DNA of 64,000 nucleotides from Streptomyces cellulosae (GTDB lineage: Bacteria; Actinomycetota; Actinomycetes; Streptomycetales; Streptomycetaceae): NCBI RefSeq assembly GCF_000721105.1, contig NZ_JOEV01000036.1, positions 1 through 64,000 on the forward strand. The letters run 5' to 3'. Under the pieces are notes generated by a model. That model was not told the DNA's origin and did not search any database. It worked only from the letters and a program-made list of their open reading frames with translations. Numbering within the stretch: the stretch's first letter is position 1; each line of letters opens with the position of its first letter. The translations under genes and the position numbers were made by a program. Of the stretch, positions 29,729 to 38,223 are shown piece by piece.

Positions 29729-30949
29729 TCAGGAGTCGGCGGATCCGGTCGCGTGCGGCCGGCGGTACGGCTTCACCGCGCGGCGGGCGATGGCGAATCG
29801 ATGGGTCTCGGACGGGCCGTCGTAGATCCGGAACGGCCGCACCTCTCTGATCAGACGCGCCAGGGGGGCGTCCTCGGCCGAGATGCCCAGCGCGCCGCAG
29901 ATCTGCACCGCGCGGTCGACGACCCGGCCCACCGCCTCCGCCACGAAGACCTTGGAGACCGAGGAGAACTGCGCGGCACTCGCGGAGGCGTTGTCCAACT
30001 CCCAGGCGGTACGCCAGATCAGCGCGCGGCTCGCCTCGATGTCGATCTCCGAGTCGGCCAGCATCTGCTGCACCATGCCGAGATCCCCCAGCAGCGAGCC
30101 GAAGGCCTGCCGGGTCCCGGCACGTTCCAGGGCGACGTCCTGGGCCCGCCGCGCGGACCCGAGCCAGCGCATGCAGTGGGTCAGCCGGGCGGGACCGAGG
30201 CGGACCTGGGCGTTCACGAAGCCCTGGTGCACCTGGCCGAGCACCTGGTCCTCGCCCACCTCGCAGCCGTCGAACACGATCTCGCTGTGGCCGGCGAAGA
30301 GGCTCTCGTCCAGCGTGTCGATGTTCCGGACGATCCGCATGCCCGGGTTTCCGGCGTCGACGAGGAACATGGTGGCGCCGCCCTGGCCGCCGGGGCTGCC
30401 GTCGGTGCGGGCCATCACGATGGCGAAGGCGGCGCCGTCGGCCCCGGTGATGAACCACTTGCGCCCGTCGATGCGCCAGCCGCCGGGGACCCGGACCGCC
30501 GTGGTCATCAGCGCCCGGGGGTCGGCGCCCGCGCCCGGCGCCGGTTCGGTCATCGCGAAGCACGAGCGGTACTCTCCGGCGGCCAGCGGGCGCAGATAGC
30601 GCTCCTGCTGCTCCTCGGTGGCCACCTTCTCGAGCAGGTGCATGTTGCCCTCGTCCGGGGACGCGCAGTTCAGCGCCAGCGCACCGAGCACGGAGTACCC
30701 GGCGGCTTCGAAGACCACCGCCTGTCCGCGCAGGTCGAGGCCGTGTCCGCCCCACCGTTCGGGAACGTGCGGCGCGAACACGCCCGCCTCACGGGCCGCC
30801 TTCTGCAGCCTTTCCCGCAGGGCTTGGGGGGCATCGTGTACGGACCCGCCGCATTCGCGCTCCGCCGGGATCACCACCTCGCGGACGAACTCCGCGGTGG
30901 CCTCGGCAAGCCGGGCGACTGACGGATCGACATCGAACTGGATCGGCAC
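29729..30949 (-). CDS. Acyl-CoA dehydrogenase
   Basis: This 406-residue flavoenzyme has the standard three-domain layout: N-terminal helices (VREVVIPAERECG), the FAD/substrate segment YRSCFAMTEPAPGAGADP and WFITGADGAAFAIV, and a C-terminal helical domain with TRQAFGSLLGDLGMVQQMLA and the catalytic glutamate in IYDGPSETHRFAI. It introduces an alpha,beta double bond into an acyl-CoA. GTG 30949 is chosen because GGGAGGA directly precedes it. It is divergent from the enoyl-CoA hydratase gene and shares a promoter region with two operator-like repeats. Family members of this type often accept branched acyl-CoAs. Confidence 0.9.
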   Translation of the reverse strand: MPIQFDVDPSVARLAEATAEFVREVVIPAERECGGSVHDAPQALRERLQKAAREAGVFAPHVPERWGGHGLDLRGQAVVFEAAGYSVLGALALNCASPDEGNMHLLEKVATEEQQERYLRPLAAGEYRSCFAMTEPAPGAGADPRALMTTAVRVPGGWRIDGRKWFITGADGAAFAIVMARTDGSPGGQGGATMFLVDAGNPGMRIVRNIDTLDESLFAGHSEIVFDGCEVGEDQVLGQVHQGFVNAQVRLGPARLTHCMRWLGSARRAQDVALERAGTRQAFGSLLGDLGMVQQMLADSEIDIEASRALIWRTAWELDNASASAAQFSSVSKVFVAEAVGRVVDRAVQICGALGISAEDAPLARLIREVRPFRIYDGPSETHRFAIARRAVKPYRRPHATGSADS

Positions 30950-31001
30950 GGTTCCTCCCGCCGACGGGCGAGCGGGCGCCAGTGCCCGTCGCATCGCCAG
31001 A

Positions 31002-31020
31002 ACTGTACAGCGGGTCAAGT
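31002..31020. promoter_or_regulatory. Operator-like 19-mer before the leftward acyl-CoA dehydrogenase
   Basis: ACTGTACAGCGGGTCAAGT lies 53 bases upstream of the dehydrogenase GTG (30949). With flanking bases it forms a 25-base repeat with the copy at 31098-31122 (22 of 25 identical). The ACT...AGT ends are inverted. One copy sits in front of each divergent gene at nearly the same distance. Confidence 0.55.
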
Positions 31021-31098
31021 ATCTGTCCCACCAGGTGAGCGAAGAACGCGGTGCGGCATAGGTCACTCCGTGAGAGCGGGGAGCACCCCATTGCCGAA

Positions 31099-31117
31099 AC
31101 TGTAGAGCGGGTCCAGT
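31099..31117. promoter_or_regulatory. Operator-like 19-mer before the enoyl-CoA hydratase
   Basis: ACTGTAGAGCGGGTCCAGT lies 50 bases upstream of ATG 31167. It matches the copy at 31002 in 17 of 19 positions and a further site at 59140-59158 in 14 of 19. Confidence 0.55.
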
Positions 31118-31166
31118 ATGTGAGCGCCATTCTCGAGCAGGTCCCGACGACGGGAGAAGGCCTCCG

Positions 31167-31991
31167 ATGAGCACCCAGCCGGTCCGGGTCGTCCGCCACC
31201 CCGACGGAGTCGTCGAGCTCTTGCTCGACGACCCGGGACGCGGAAACGCCCTCGACCTCCCGACCGCCGAAGCCCTGCGCGACGCGACCGCCGGCATCAC
31301 CGCGGATCCGGGCGGCGCGGTCCTGCTGCGGGCGGTCGGCGGGAACTTCTGCGTGGGCGGTGACCTGCGCGCCTTCGCCGGACGGGGCGCGGACACCTCC
31401 TCCTATGTACACGCCGTCGCCACCGCCGCACACGAGGCGGTACGGGCCCTGCACGAGCTGCCCGTGCCCGTGGTGGCCGCCGTGCGCGGCGCCGCGGCGG
31501 GCGGCGGCATCGGGCTGGCCCTGGCGGGCGACCTCGTCCTGGCGGCGCGGTCGGCGCGGTTCCGGCTGGCCTACACGGCGATCGGACTCACCCCGGACTG
31601 CGGCGCCTCCTGGGTACTGCAACGCCTGCTGGGCCCTCGGCGGGCGGCGGACCTGATCCTCACCAACCGGGTCCTGACCGGCGAGGACGCCGAGCGGTGG
31701 GGGCTGGTGTCCCGGGTGGTGGAGGACGACGAACTGGACGACACCGCGTACCGGACCGCCGCAGAGCTGGCAGCCGGATCCGCCCCTGCCCTGCGCGCCG
31801 CGAAGGACCTGCTGCGGGCCGGCGCCGAAGCGCCGCTGAAGGACCATCTCGCCGCGGAGGCCCGCTCGATCGCCGCACTGGCGGGTGGCCCCCAAGCCCA
31901 GTCCGCGATGGAGTCGTTCCTCGCCGCACGGTCGCGGGGCAGGGCACCATCCACACCGCCGAAGGAGGCGGCACCGCAAAGTGTTTCTTGA
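31167..31991 (+). CDS. Enoyl-CoA hydratase/isomerase family protein
   Basis: This 274-residue crotonase-fold protein has LLLDDPGRGNALD near residue 20 and oxyanion-hole segments GGNFCVGGDLRAFAG and AVRGAAAGGGIGLALAGDLV. In GLTPDCGASWVLQRLLG the second catalytic acid position is Asp, as in PaaG-type enzymes. It hydrates or isomerises unsaturated acyl-CoA. It heads the rightward run and faces an acyl-CoA dehydrogenase, the natural preceding step. Its start is ATG 31167. Confidence 0.88.
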   Translation: MSTQPVRVVRHPDGVVELLLDDPGRGNALDLPTAEALRDATAGITADPGGAVLLRAVGGNFCVGGDLRAFAGRGADTSSYVHAVATAAHEAVRALHELPVPVVAAVRGAAAGGGIGLALAGDLVLAARSARFRLAYTAIGLTPDCGASWVLQRLLGPRRAADLILTNRVLTGEDAERWGLVSRVVEDDELDDTAYRTAAELAAGSAPALRAAKDLLRAGAEAPLKDHLAAEARSIAALAGGPQAQSAMESFLAARSRGRAPSTPPKEAAPQSVS

Positions 31992-32053
31992 GTACCTCTT
32001 CACTAACAGGTCCCCTCGGGCGTAACCTCCGGGCAACACAGTTCGCGGTCCCC

Positions 32054-32074
32054 TGCGACGAATCAGTCGTCGCA
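32054..32074. other. Short inverted repeat between hydratase and the following gene
   Basis: TGCGACGA (32054-32061) pairs with TCGTCGCA (32067-32074) across a 5-base loop. It may be a weak terminator after the hydratase gene or an operator of the gene at 32142. Confidence 0.35.
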
Positions 32075-32141
32075 CCCCCTGCGACCCGGCAACCCCGTCG
32101 CCGCGCGGCATGAGCCCGCGCCCCACAGAGAAGGTGTGGAG

Positions 32142-32774
32142 ATGCATTCTGCTGCCGCGGAGCGGACAGACACTCTGGACAAGTCCCTCACCCATGCCGT
32201 GATCGACCTCGTCCTGCGCGGCATGTGGCGCGGTGCGCCCGAGTCCGAGTACCGCCCACTGGTCGACGCCGGGCTCGCCATGGTGAAGGGCCCGATGGTG
32301 CTGCCCACCGAGGCCGCGAAGAACGCCGCGGCGAAGATGCTGCGGATTCCTGCCGGCTCGGAGCTCCAGGACCAGATCAACGCCGTCTACGAGGCGTTCC
32401 TGCCGGTCAACCGGAAGGTGCGCGAGGTCTGCACGGCCTGGCAGTGCCGGCCGGACGGCAGCGTCAACGACCACAGCGACAGCGTCTACGACGCCGAGGT
32501 GCGCGAGGCGCTGGAGGACGTGCACGAGGCCATCCAGCCGGTGCTGCGTCGGCTGGAGCGGCTGCTCGCGGACAGCGGCCGGTATCTCACCGGCCTGGAG
32601 GACGCGCTCGAGCGGTTCGACGACGGCGGCCCGCAGTGGCTGGCCTCACCGCTGTGCGACTCGTACCACACGGTGTGGATGCGGCTGCATCAGGAGCTGC
32701 TGCTGGTCCTCGGGATCAGCCGGGCCCAGGACGAGGCCCTTGAAGAGGAGCTGGTCCGAAGGAGCCGAGGTTGA
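32142..32774 (+). CDS. Helical protein of unknown function, coupled to the PPDK-like gene
   Basis: This 210-residue protein is not recognised. It is predicted to be nearly all helical, with a histidine near the N-terminus, LVLRGMWRGAPESEYRPLVD, a long charged helix REALEDVHEAIQPVLRRLER, and a C-terminal LHQELLLVLGISRAQDE. No signal peptide or membrane segment is seen. The stop overlaps the TTG start of the PPDK-like gene (TTGA), so the two proteins are probably made in equal amounts and may form a complex. ATG 32142 has AGAAGG upstream; GTG 32136 is an alternative. Confidence 0.65.
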   Translation: MHSAAAERTDTLDKSLTHAVIDLVLRGMWRGAPESEYRPLVDAGLAMVKGPMVLPTEAAKNAAAKMLRIPAGSELQDQINAVYEAFLPVNRKVREVCTAWQCRPDGSVNDHSDSVYDAEVREALEDVHEAIQPVLRRLERLLADSGRYLTGLEDALERFDDGGPQWLASPLCDSYHTVWMRLHQELLLVLGISRAQDEALEEELVRRSRG

Positions 32775-35392
32775 GCGTCACCGACCGGCCGGCGGGAAAA
32801 GTCGCCCCGACCCAGCCCCAGACCCGGAGCCCGCTCCAGCCCCAGGCCCAGTCCCCCGGCCTCGCCCTCGTGCCCTACGGCCAGGGGCGGAGCCGGGGGC
32901 TGGACGCCGATGAGCTGGGCGCGCACGGAACCGCGATGGACCGGCTGGTGGCCCTCGGGCTGCCGGTCGTCCCGGGCCTGACGGTCCCCGCGGGCTCCGC
33001 GAGGTCGCTGGGCGAACCCGGTACCGCCCGTGCGGCCGTCGAACTCGTCGAGCAGTTGTCGGGCCGCCGCATCGGCGACCCGGCCCGGCCCCTGCTGCTG
33101 CGGCTGTCGGCGAGCGCGCCGCGCGAGGTCGCCGGACTGCCGCCCGACCTCGCCTGTCTCGGTGTCACCCCGGACAACGCCGGGGACCTGGTCGCCGTCA
33201 TCGGCCGCGCGGAGGGCCTGTACGAGGTGTGGGCGGCCACGGTCCGGATGATCGCCGAGTACGCCCTCGACGTACCGGCGGCCGTGCTGGACGACGCCCT
33301 CCTCGACACCCCGGAGCCCCGCGCCCGCGTCGAAGCCCTGCTGGCCCTGGTCGCACAGCACGCCGAGCGGCCCTTCCCGGGCGACCCGGCCGAGCAGCTC
33401 GCCCTGGCCGCCCGGGCGGTCCTCGCGCGCTGGGACTCGCCGCGGGCCAGAAGATCGCGCAAGGCCCAGAAGCTCCCCGCGGACCTGGGCATCGCCCTGC
33501 ACGTACAGGCGCTGCGCATCGGCCCCTCGGACCGCTCCGGGTACGGGACGGCGGTCAGCCGCCACCCCGACACCGGCCGGTTCGGTGCGGAGGGCTCGTA
33601 CTTCCGGGGCGTACGCCGCAGCGCGCCGCCCCCGCACACCGGCGAACCGCTGCGGAAGCCGGCCGCGGGCACCACGCTCCTGGAGCATGCGCTGCTCACC
33701 CTCGAACGCCATCTGCACGCGCCGGTCTCCGTCGACTTCGAGGTCCGCGACGGCGAGATCTCCCTGCTCGCGGCCTCGGTGCAGAGCCGTCCGCCGCTGC
33801 GCGCCTCGGTGTGCCTGGCGGCGGACCTGGCCCGGGACGGGGTGATCGACCAGGAAGAGGCGATACGCCGGATCGCTCCCGCCCAGGTGCAGGAGCTGCT
33901 GCACCCGCAGCTGAGGCTGACCGGCGACGAGGACCTTCTGGTGCGCGGCCTGCCCGCGTCCCCCGGCGCGGCGGCCGGCGTCGTCGTGCTGTCCAGCGAA
34001 CGCGCCCTGGAGCTGGCCGCCGAGCACGCCCATGCCGTGCTGGTGATGCACGAGACCACCCCGGCGGATGTTCCCGGGATGCTGGCCGCCGCCGCGGTCC
34101 TCACGGGCAGCGGGGGCATCGCCTCGCACGCGGCCGTGGTGGCGCGCGGTGCCGGCAAGCCCGCGGTGTGCGGCGCGGAGGGACTGCGGGTCGACCGGGC
34201 GGCAGGCACCGTACGGATCGGGAACCGGACGCTGCGCGAGGGCGATCCCGTGTCCCTCGACGGCCGTACCGGCGCCGTCTACGCCGGAACGCTGAGCGTC
34301 AGTGTCGCCGGCCCGCCGCCGGAACTGTCCACCCTGCTGGAGTGGGCGGACGACGCGCGGCGGCTCGGAGTGCGGGTCAACGCCGACACCGCCGCGGAGG
34401 TGGACACGGCCATCGCCCTCGGAGCCGAGGGCGTGGGCCTGTGCCGTACGGAGCACCAGTTCCTCGGCGAACGGCTGCCGCTGATCCGCAGGGTCATCCT
34501 GGCCGCCGACCCCGAGGCCCGCGACGAGGCGCTGCTCGCCCTGGAACACGCACAGCACGAGGACTTCAAGGCGCTGCTGACGGCGGTCGGCGACCGTCCG
34601 GTCACCGTGCGCCTGCTGGACGCGCCGCTGCACGAGTTCCTGCCGGCCCCCGGTGAGGCCGAGGCCGCCGGTGACCCGGCGGCGGAACAACGGGCCGCGT
34701 CGCTGCGCGAGGCCAACCCGATGCTGGGGCTGCGCGGCGTGCGTCTGGCGCTGCTGCACGAGCGGCTGTACCCGGCGCAGGCCGAGGCGCTCTTCTCCGC
34801 CTGGGCCGATGTCGCCGCCACGGGTGTCACCCCCCAGCTGGAGGTGATGATCCCGCTGGTCAGCCTGCCGGAGGAGCTTCAGGCCGCCGCGGGCTTCGTG
34901 CGCGACGCGGCCGCGACGGTCGCCGCCCGCACCGGCGTGCGGGTCCCGTACCGGCTGGGCACGATGATCGAGACTCCGCGGGCCGCCCTGCTCGCCGCCG
35001 AGCTCGCCGAGCACGCCGAGTTCTTCTCCTTCGGCACCAACGACCTCACCCAGCTCACCTACGGGTTCTCCCGCGACGACGTGGAGCGCCAGGTGCTCAC
35101 CGCGTACCAGGAGCGCGGGTTCCTCACCGCCAGCCCGTTCGCCCGGCTCGACCCGCACGGTGTCGGCGCGCTGATCGCGCTGGCCGTGGAGCGGGCCAGG
35201 ACCGTCCGGCCCGACATCAAGCTCGGCGTGTGCGGTGAGCACGGCGGGGACCCCGAGTCGATCGCGTTCTGCGACGACCTGGGACTGGACTACGTCTCCT
35301 GCTCCGCGCACCGCGTGCCGGTCGCCCGGATGGCGGCGGCGCACAGCGCGCTGCGCGAGCGTGGGAGCGACCGGAACGGGACAGCGACATGA
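32771..35392 (+). CDS. PPDK-like protein with a degenerate ATP-grasp half
   Basis: This 873-residue protein has the length and order of pyruvate phosphate dikinase. The central swivel histidine H453 (GIASHAAVVARGAGKPAVCG) and the C-terminal PEP/pyruvate barrel look intact: GVGLCRTEHQF, VTVRLLDAPLHEFLP, RLGTMIETPRAAL, FGTNDLTQLTYG and GVCGEHGGDPES with the catalytic C821. The N-terminal nucleotide half has lost key residues: the lysine of GGKGANL (here ELGAHGTAM), the VRSGA arginine word, and the LYGEFL...GEDVVAG segment. It may therefore use PEP but not ATP, passing phosphate from PEP to an unknown acceptor, perhaps with the upstream helical partner. The start is TTG 32771, overlapping the gene before; the stop overlaps the next gene. 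Confidence 0.8.
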   Translation: MSVTDRPAGKVAPTQPQTRSPLQPQAQSPGLALVPYGQGRSRGLDADELGAHGTAMDRLVALGLPVVPGLTVPAGSARSLGEPGTARAAVELVEQLSGRRIGDPARPLLLRLSASAPREVAGLPPDLACLGVTPDNAGDLVAVIGRAEGLYEVWAATVRMIAEYALDVPAAVLDDALLDTPEPRARVEALLALVAQHAERPFPGDPAEQLALAARAVLARWDSPRARRSRKAQKLPADLGIALHVQALRIGPSDRSGYGTAVSRHPDTGRFGAEGSYFRGVRRSAPPPHTGEPLRKPAAGTTLLEHALLTLERHLHAPVSVDFEVRDGEISLLAASVQSRPPLRASVCLAADLARDGVIDQEEAIRRIAPAQVQELLHPQLRLTGDEDLLVRGLPASPGAAAGVVVLSSERALELAAEHAHAVLVMHETTPADVPGMLAAAAVLTGSGGIASHAAVVARGAGKPAVCGAEGLRVDRAAGTVRIGNRTLREGDPVSLDGRTGAVYAGTLSVSVAGPPPELSTLLEWADDARRLGVRVNADTAAEVDTAIALGAEGVGLCRTEHQFLGERLPLIRRVILAADPEARDEALLALEHAQHEDFKALLTAVGDRPVTVRLLDAPLHEFLPAPGEAEAAGDPAAEQRAASLREANPMLGLRGVRLALLHERLYPAQAEALFSAWADVAATGVTPQLEVMIPLVSLPEELQAAAGFVRDAAATVAARTGVRVPYRLGTMIETPRAALLAAELAEHAEFFSFGTNDLTQLTYGFSRDDVERQVLTAYQERGFLTASPFARLDPHGVGALIALAVERARTVRPDIKLGVCGEHGGDPESIAFCDDLGLDYVSCSAHRVPVARMAAAHSALRERGSDRNGTAT

Positions 35393-36516
35393 CCACTGTG
35401 ACCGACATGGCCGGCGAAGTGACCGAAGCCTCGGCGTCGGAGCTGGAGGACCTGCGCGAGACCGTGCGGTCGGTGTGCGCGGACGCGGGCGGCATCGCGG
35501 CCGTGCGCGGACTCGACGAGCACTCCCCCGGCGTCGACGCCGGCCTGTGGGACACCCTCGGCAGGCAGGTGGGCCTCGCGGCTCTCGGCCTGCCGGAGTC
35601 CGCCGGAGGCATCGGCGGACTCGCGGAGATCGCCGTGGTCTGCGAGGAGCTGGGCAGGACGCTGGCGCCCGTGCCGCTGCTGTCCTCGACCGTGCTCGCC
35701 GGGCAGATGCTGGCCGGCTGCGGCACCGCCGCCGGGCCGCTGGCAGAGCTGGCCGAAGGCCGGGTGCACGCGGCGGCGGTGGCCGCGCCCGACGGTGTGT
35801 GGCGACCGGACGCCGTGCCGGTGGCGGTCACCTGGCAAGGCGGCAACGCGGTCCTGGACGGCACGGCGCCCTTCGTGCTGGACGGGGCCGACGCCGAGAC
35901 GCTCGTGGTCGCGGCCACCGGTCCGGACGGCGTGGACCTCTTCCTCGCCGACCCGCGCGCACCGGGCGTGAGCGTCCTGCGGGTGCCCACCCTGGACCTG
36001 AGCCGGGGCCAGGCGGTGGTCACGTTCTCCGGTGCCCGGGCACGCGCGCTGACCGCCGGCGGTGAGGGAGCCGAGGTCGTCACCCGCGCCCTGGACACGG
36101 CTCTGGTGGCGCTGGCCGCCGAGCAACTCGGCGGAGCGCAGGCGGCGTTGGACATGACGGTTGCGCATGTGCGGGACCGTACGCAGTTCGGCAGGACCAT
36201 CGGCAGCTTCCAGGCCGTCAAGCACACCTGCGCGGACATGCTGCTCCAGGTGGAGTCGGCGCGGTCGGCCGTGGTGCGCGCGGTCCGTGCGGCCGGCTCC
36301 CCCGAGGCGCTCGCGGAAGCCGCGGCGGTGGCTCAGTCCTGGTGCGGCGAGGCGTTCACGTTCGTCGCGGCGGAGTGCGTCCAGCTGCACGGCGGCATGG
36401 GCTTCACCTGGGAGCACGACGCGCACCTGTACTTCCGGCGTGCGCAGTCCGACGCCGTCCTGCTGGGCGGCGCGGCACACCACCGGGAACGGCTGGCCGG
36501 GTTGCTGGGCTGGTAG
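35389..36516 (+). CDS. Acyl-CoA dehydrogenase, FadE type (possibly one subunit of a heteromer)
   Basis: This 375-residue acyl-CoA dehydrogenase fold protein shows VGLAALGLPESAGGIGGLAEI early, a shortened middle domain, RDRTQFGRTIGSFQAVKH in the C-terminal domain, and CVQLHGGMGFTWEHDAHLYF near the end. The last word and the reduced middle domain resemble steroid-type FadE subunits that work as alpha2-beta2 pairs, in which one subunit lacks the catalytic base; whether this one is active alone is uncertain. The ATG overlaps the PPDK-like stop. It precedes the DUF35/thiolase pair and likely acts just before it. Confidence 0.85.
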   Translation: MTTVTDMAGEVTEASASELEDLRETVRSVCADAGGIAAVRGLDEHSPGVDAGLWDTLGRQVGLAALGLPESAGGIGGLAEIAVVCEELGRTLAPVPLLSSTVLAGQMLAGCGTAAGPLAELAEGRVHAAAVAAPDGVWRPDAVPVAVTWQGGNAVLDGTAPFVLDGADAETLVVAATGPDGVDLFLADPRAPGVSVLRVPTLDLSRGQAVVTFSGARARALTAGGEGAEVVTRALDTALVALAAEQLGGAQAALDMTVAHVRDRTQFGRTIGSFQAVKHTCADMLLQVESARSAVVRAVRAAGSPEALAEAAAVAQSWCGEAFTFVAAECVQLHGGMGFTWEHDAHLYFRRAQSDAVLLGGAAHHRERLAGLLGW

Positions 36517-36608
36517 CCCGCGGCCCTGGGCCGTACGTAGCCCTGTGGCCCGCAGACCCGCAGCCAGATGCCCCGTGGCCCGTAGCGGCAAGAGGACAGG
36601 ACGACAGC

Positions 36609-37028
36609 ATGACCACCAGACTCATCGACGAGGGCCTGTTCGACGGCGCGGATCCTCCGCGCCTCGTGGGCGCGCGCTGCTCCGGGTGCGGCACCGTCGT
36701 CTTTCCCCGGCAGGGCTCCTGCCCCAGGTGCTCGGACGGGTCCATGTCCGCGCACCCGCTGCCGGTGAGGGGCCAGGTGTGGTCGTGGACGGCGCAGGCG
36801 TTCGAGCCCAAGCCGCCGTACCGGGCACCGGCCGACGGCTACCGGCCGTACCACGTGGGCTATGTGGACCTCGGTGAGGTGCTGGTCGAGACGCGGCTGG
36901 AGGTGGCCCGCCCGGAGATCCGGATCGGGCTGCCGGTCCGGCTCACCACGGTGCCCGCGTACCGGGACGAGGACGGGACCGACGTGCTGACCTTCGCGTT
37001 CCGTCCGGATCCGGGAGGACGGCGATGA
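36609..37028 (+). CDS. DUF35/OB-fold Zn-ribbon protein
   Basis: This 139-residue protein has an N-terminal zinc ribbon (ARCSGCGTVVFPRQGSCPRC, two CxxC pairs) and a C-terminal OB-fold (GQVWSWTAQAFEPKPPY, later VGYVDLGEVLVET). In steroid side-chain degradation such DUF35 proteins form complexes with Ltp2-like thiolases and act as acyl-CoA retro-aldolases, or pair with MaoC hydratases. Here the stop overlaps a thiolase-like gene by 4 bases, so a stoichiometric complex is likely. Its start is ATG 36609. Confidence 0.88.
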   Translation: MTTRLIDEGLFDGADPPRLVGARCSGCGTVVFPRQGSCPRCSDGSMSAHPLPVRGQVWSWTAQAFEPKPPYRAPADGYRPYHVGYVDLGEVLVETRLEVARPEIRIGLPVRLTTVPAYRDEDGTDVLTFAFRPDPGGRR

Positions 37029-38179
37029 ACCGGGCCGACGAGATCTACGTGGTCGGATGCGGGATGCACCCCTTCGGGCGCGACGAGTCCGTCACCGGGA
37101 TGGACATGGCGGCCCGCGCGGTACGGGAGGCGCTGGCCGACGCCGGGGTCGCCTGGGAGGACATCGGGTACGCGGCCGGCGGCTCCGACGTGTCCGGCAA
37201 ACCCGACACACTGGTGGGCCGACTCGGGCTGACCGGTGTGCCGTTCGTCAATGTGCAGAACGGCTGCGCGACCGGCGCGTCCACGGTGCTCGCGGTGGCC
37301 AACGCGCTGCGGGCGGGCGAGGCGTCACTGGGCCTGGCCGTGGGGTTCGACAAGCACGAACGGGGCGCGTTCCACGTCTCCGCGGCCCGCTACGGTCTCC
37401 CCGACTGGTACGCGGAGACCGGGTTGATGCTGACGACCCAGTTCTTCGCCCTGAAGACGCAGCGCTATCTCCATGAGCACGGCATCGCGGAGCGGGCGCT
37501 GGCGACGGTGGCCGCGCGCGCCTTCCGCAACGGCTCCCGCCATCCTCTGGCCTGGCGGCGCAAGGAGCTGACGGAGGACGAGATCCTGCACTCCCCCGAA
37601 GTGAGCCCGCCGCTCACCCAGTACATGTTCTGCTCGCCGGGGCAGGGCGCGGCCGCGCTGGTGCTGGCCCGCGGCGACCGCGCGTTCGACCTGTGCGAAC
37701 GGCCGGTCAGACTGGCCTCGTTGGCCTTCCGCACCCGGCGATTCGGCTCGTTCGAGGTGTTCTCGCCCTGGCTGCCGCCGGGACCGCACCGCAGCCCCAG
37801 CGTCGACGCGGCTCAGGCGGTCTTCCGTGGGGCGGGTCTGCGGCCCGCCGATGTCCAGGTGGCCCAGTTGCAGGACACCGACAGCGGCTCGGAGCTGATC
37901 CACCTGGCGGAGACCGGGCTGTGCGAGCACGGCGGGCAGGAGGAACTGCTGGCCGCCGGAGACACCGACCCCACGGGCCGGATCCCCGTCAACACCGACG
38001 GCGGGTGCCTGGCGGGCGGCGAACCGGTCGGCGCCTCGGGGCTGCGCCAGTTCCACGAAGTCGTCCGGCAGTTGCAGGGCCGCGCGCCGGGAACGCAGGT
38101 GCCGGGCGGCCCACGGGTGGGATTCACCCATGTGTACGGGGCGCCGGGGATCAGCGCGTGCGCGGTACTGACGGTCTGA
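37025..38179 (+). CDS. Thiolase-family lipid-transfer-like protein, probable retro-aldolase partner of DUF35
   Basis: This 384-residue thiolase fold protein has a cysteine in NGCATGAS (C81). At the position where thiolases have the catalytic GHP histidine it reads GGEPVGASG, so classic thiolysis is unlikely. QLQDTDSGSELIHLAE and a tyrosine-containing FTHVYGAPG near the end resemble the Ltp2/SCP-x-like group. Together with the overlapping DUF35 gene this suggests aldol cleavage of a beta-hydroxyacyl-CoA, releasing a ketone or aldehyde and a short acyl-CoA. The substrate is not known. Its start is ATG 37025. Confidence 0.82.
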   Translation: MNRADEIYVVGCGMHPFGRDESVTGMDMAARAVREALADAGVAWEDIGYAAGGSDVSGKPDTLVGRLGLTGVPFVNVQNGCATGASTVLAVANALRAGEASLGLAVGFDKHERGAFHVSAARYGLPDWYAETGLMLTTQFFALKTQRYLHEHGIAERALATVAARAFRNGSRHPLAWRRKELTEDEILHSPEVSPPLTQYMFCSPGQGAAALVLARGDRAFDLCERPVRLASLAFRTRRFGSFEVFSPWLPPGPHRSPSVDAAQAVFRGAGLRPADVQVAQLQDTDSGSELIHLAETGLCEHGGQEELLAAGDTDPTGRIPVNTDGGCLAGGEPVGASGLRQFHEVVRQLQGRAPGTQVPGGPRVGFTHVYGAPGISACAVLTV

Positions 38180-38223
38180 AGGCGCCCTCGTTGCCTGCAG
38201 ACCGAGAACCGAAGGGAACTGTC

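Noticed and set aside
32771..35392. Ordinary pyruvate phosphate dikinase of central metabolism
   Set aside because: The C-terminal half fits, but the ATP-grasp catalytic words are lost and the gene is coupled to catabolic acyl-CoA genes.
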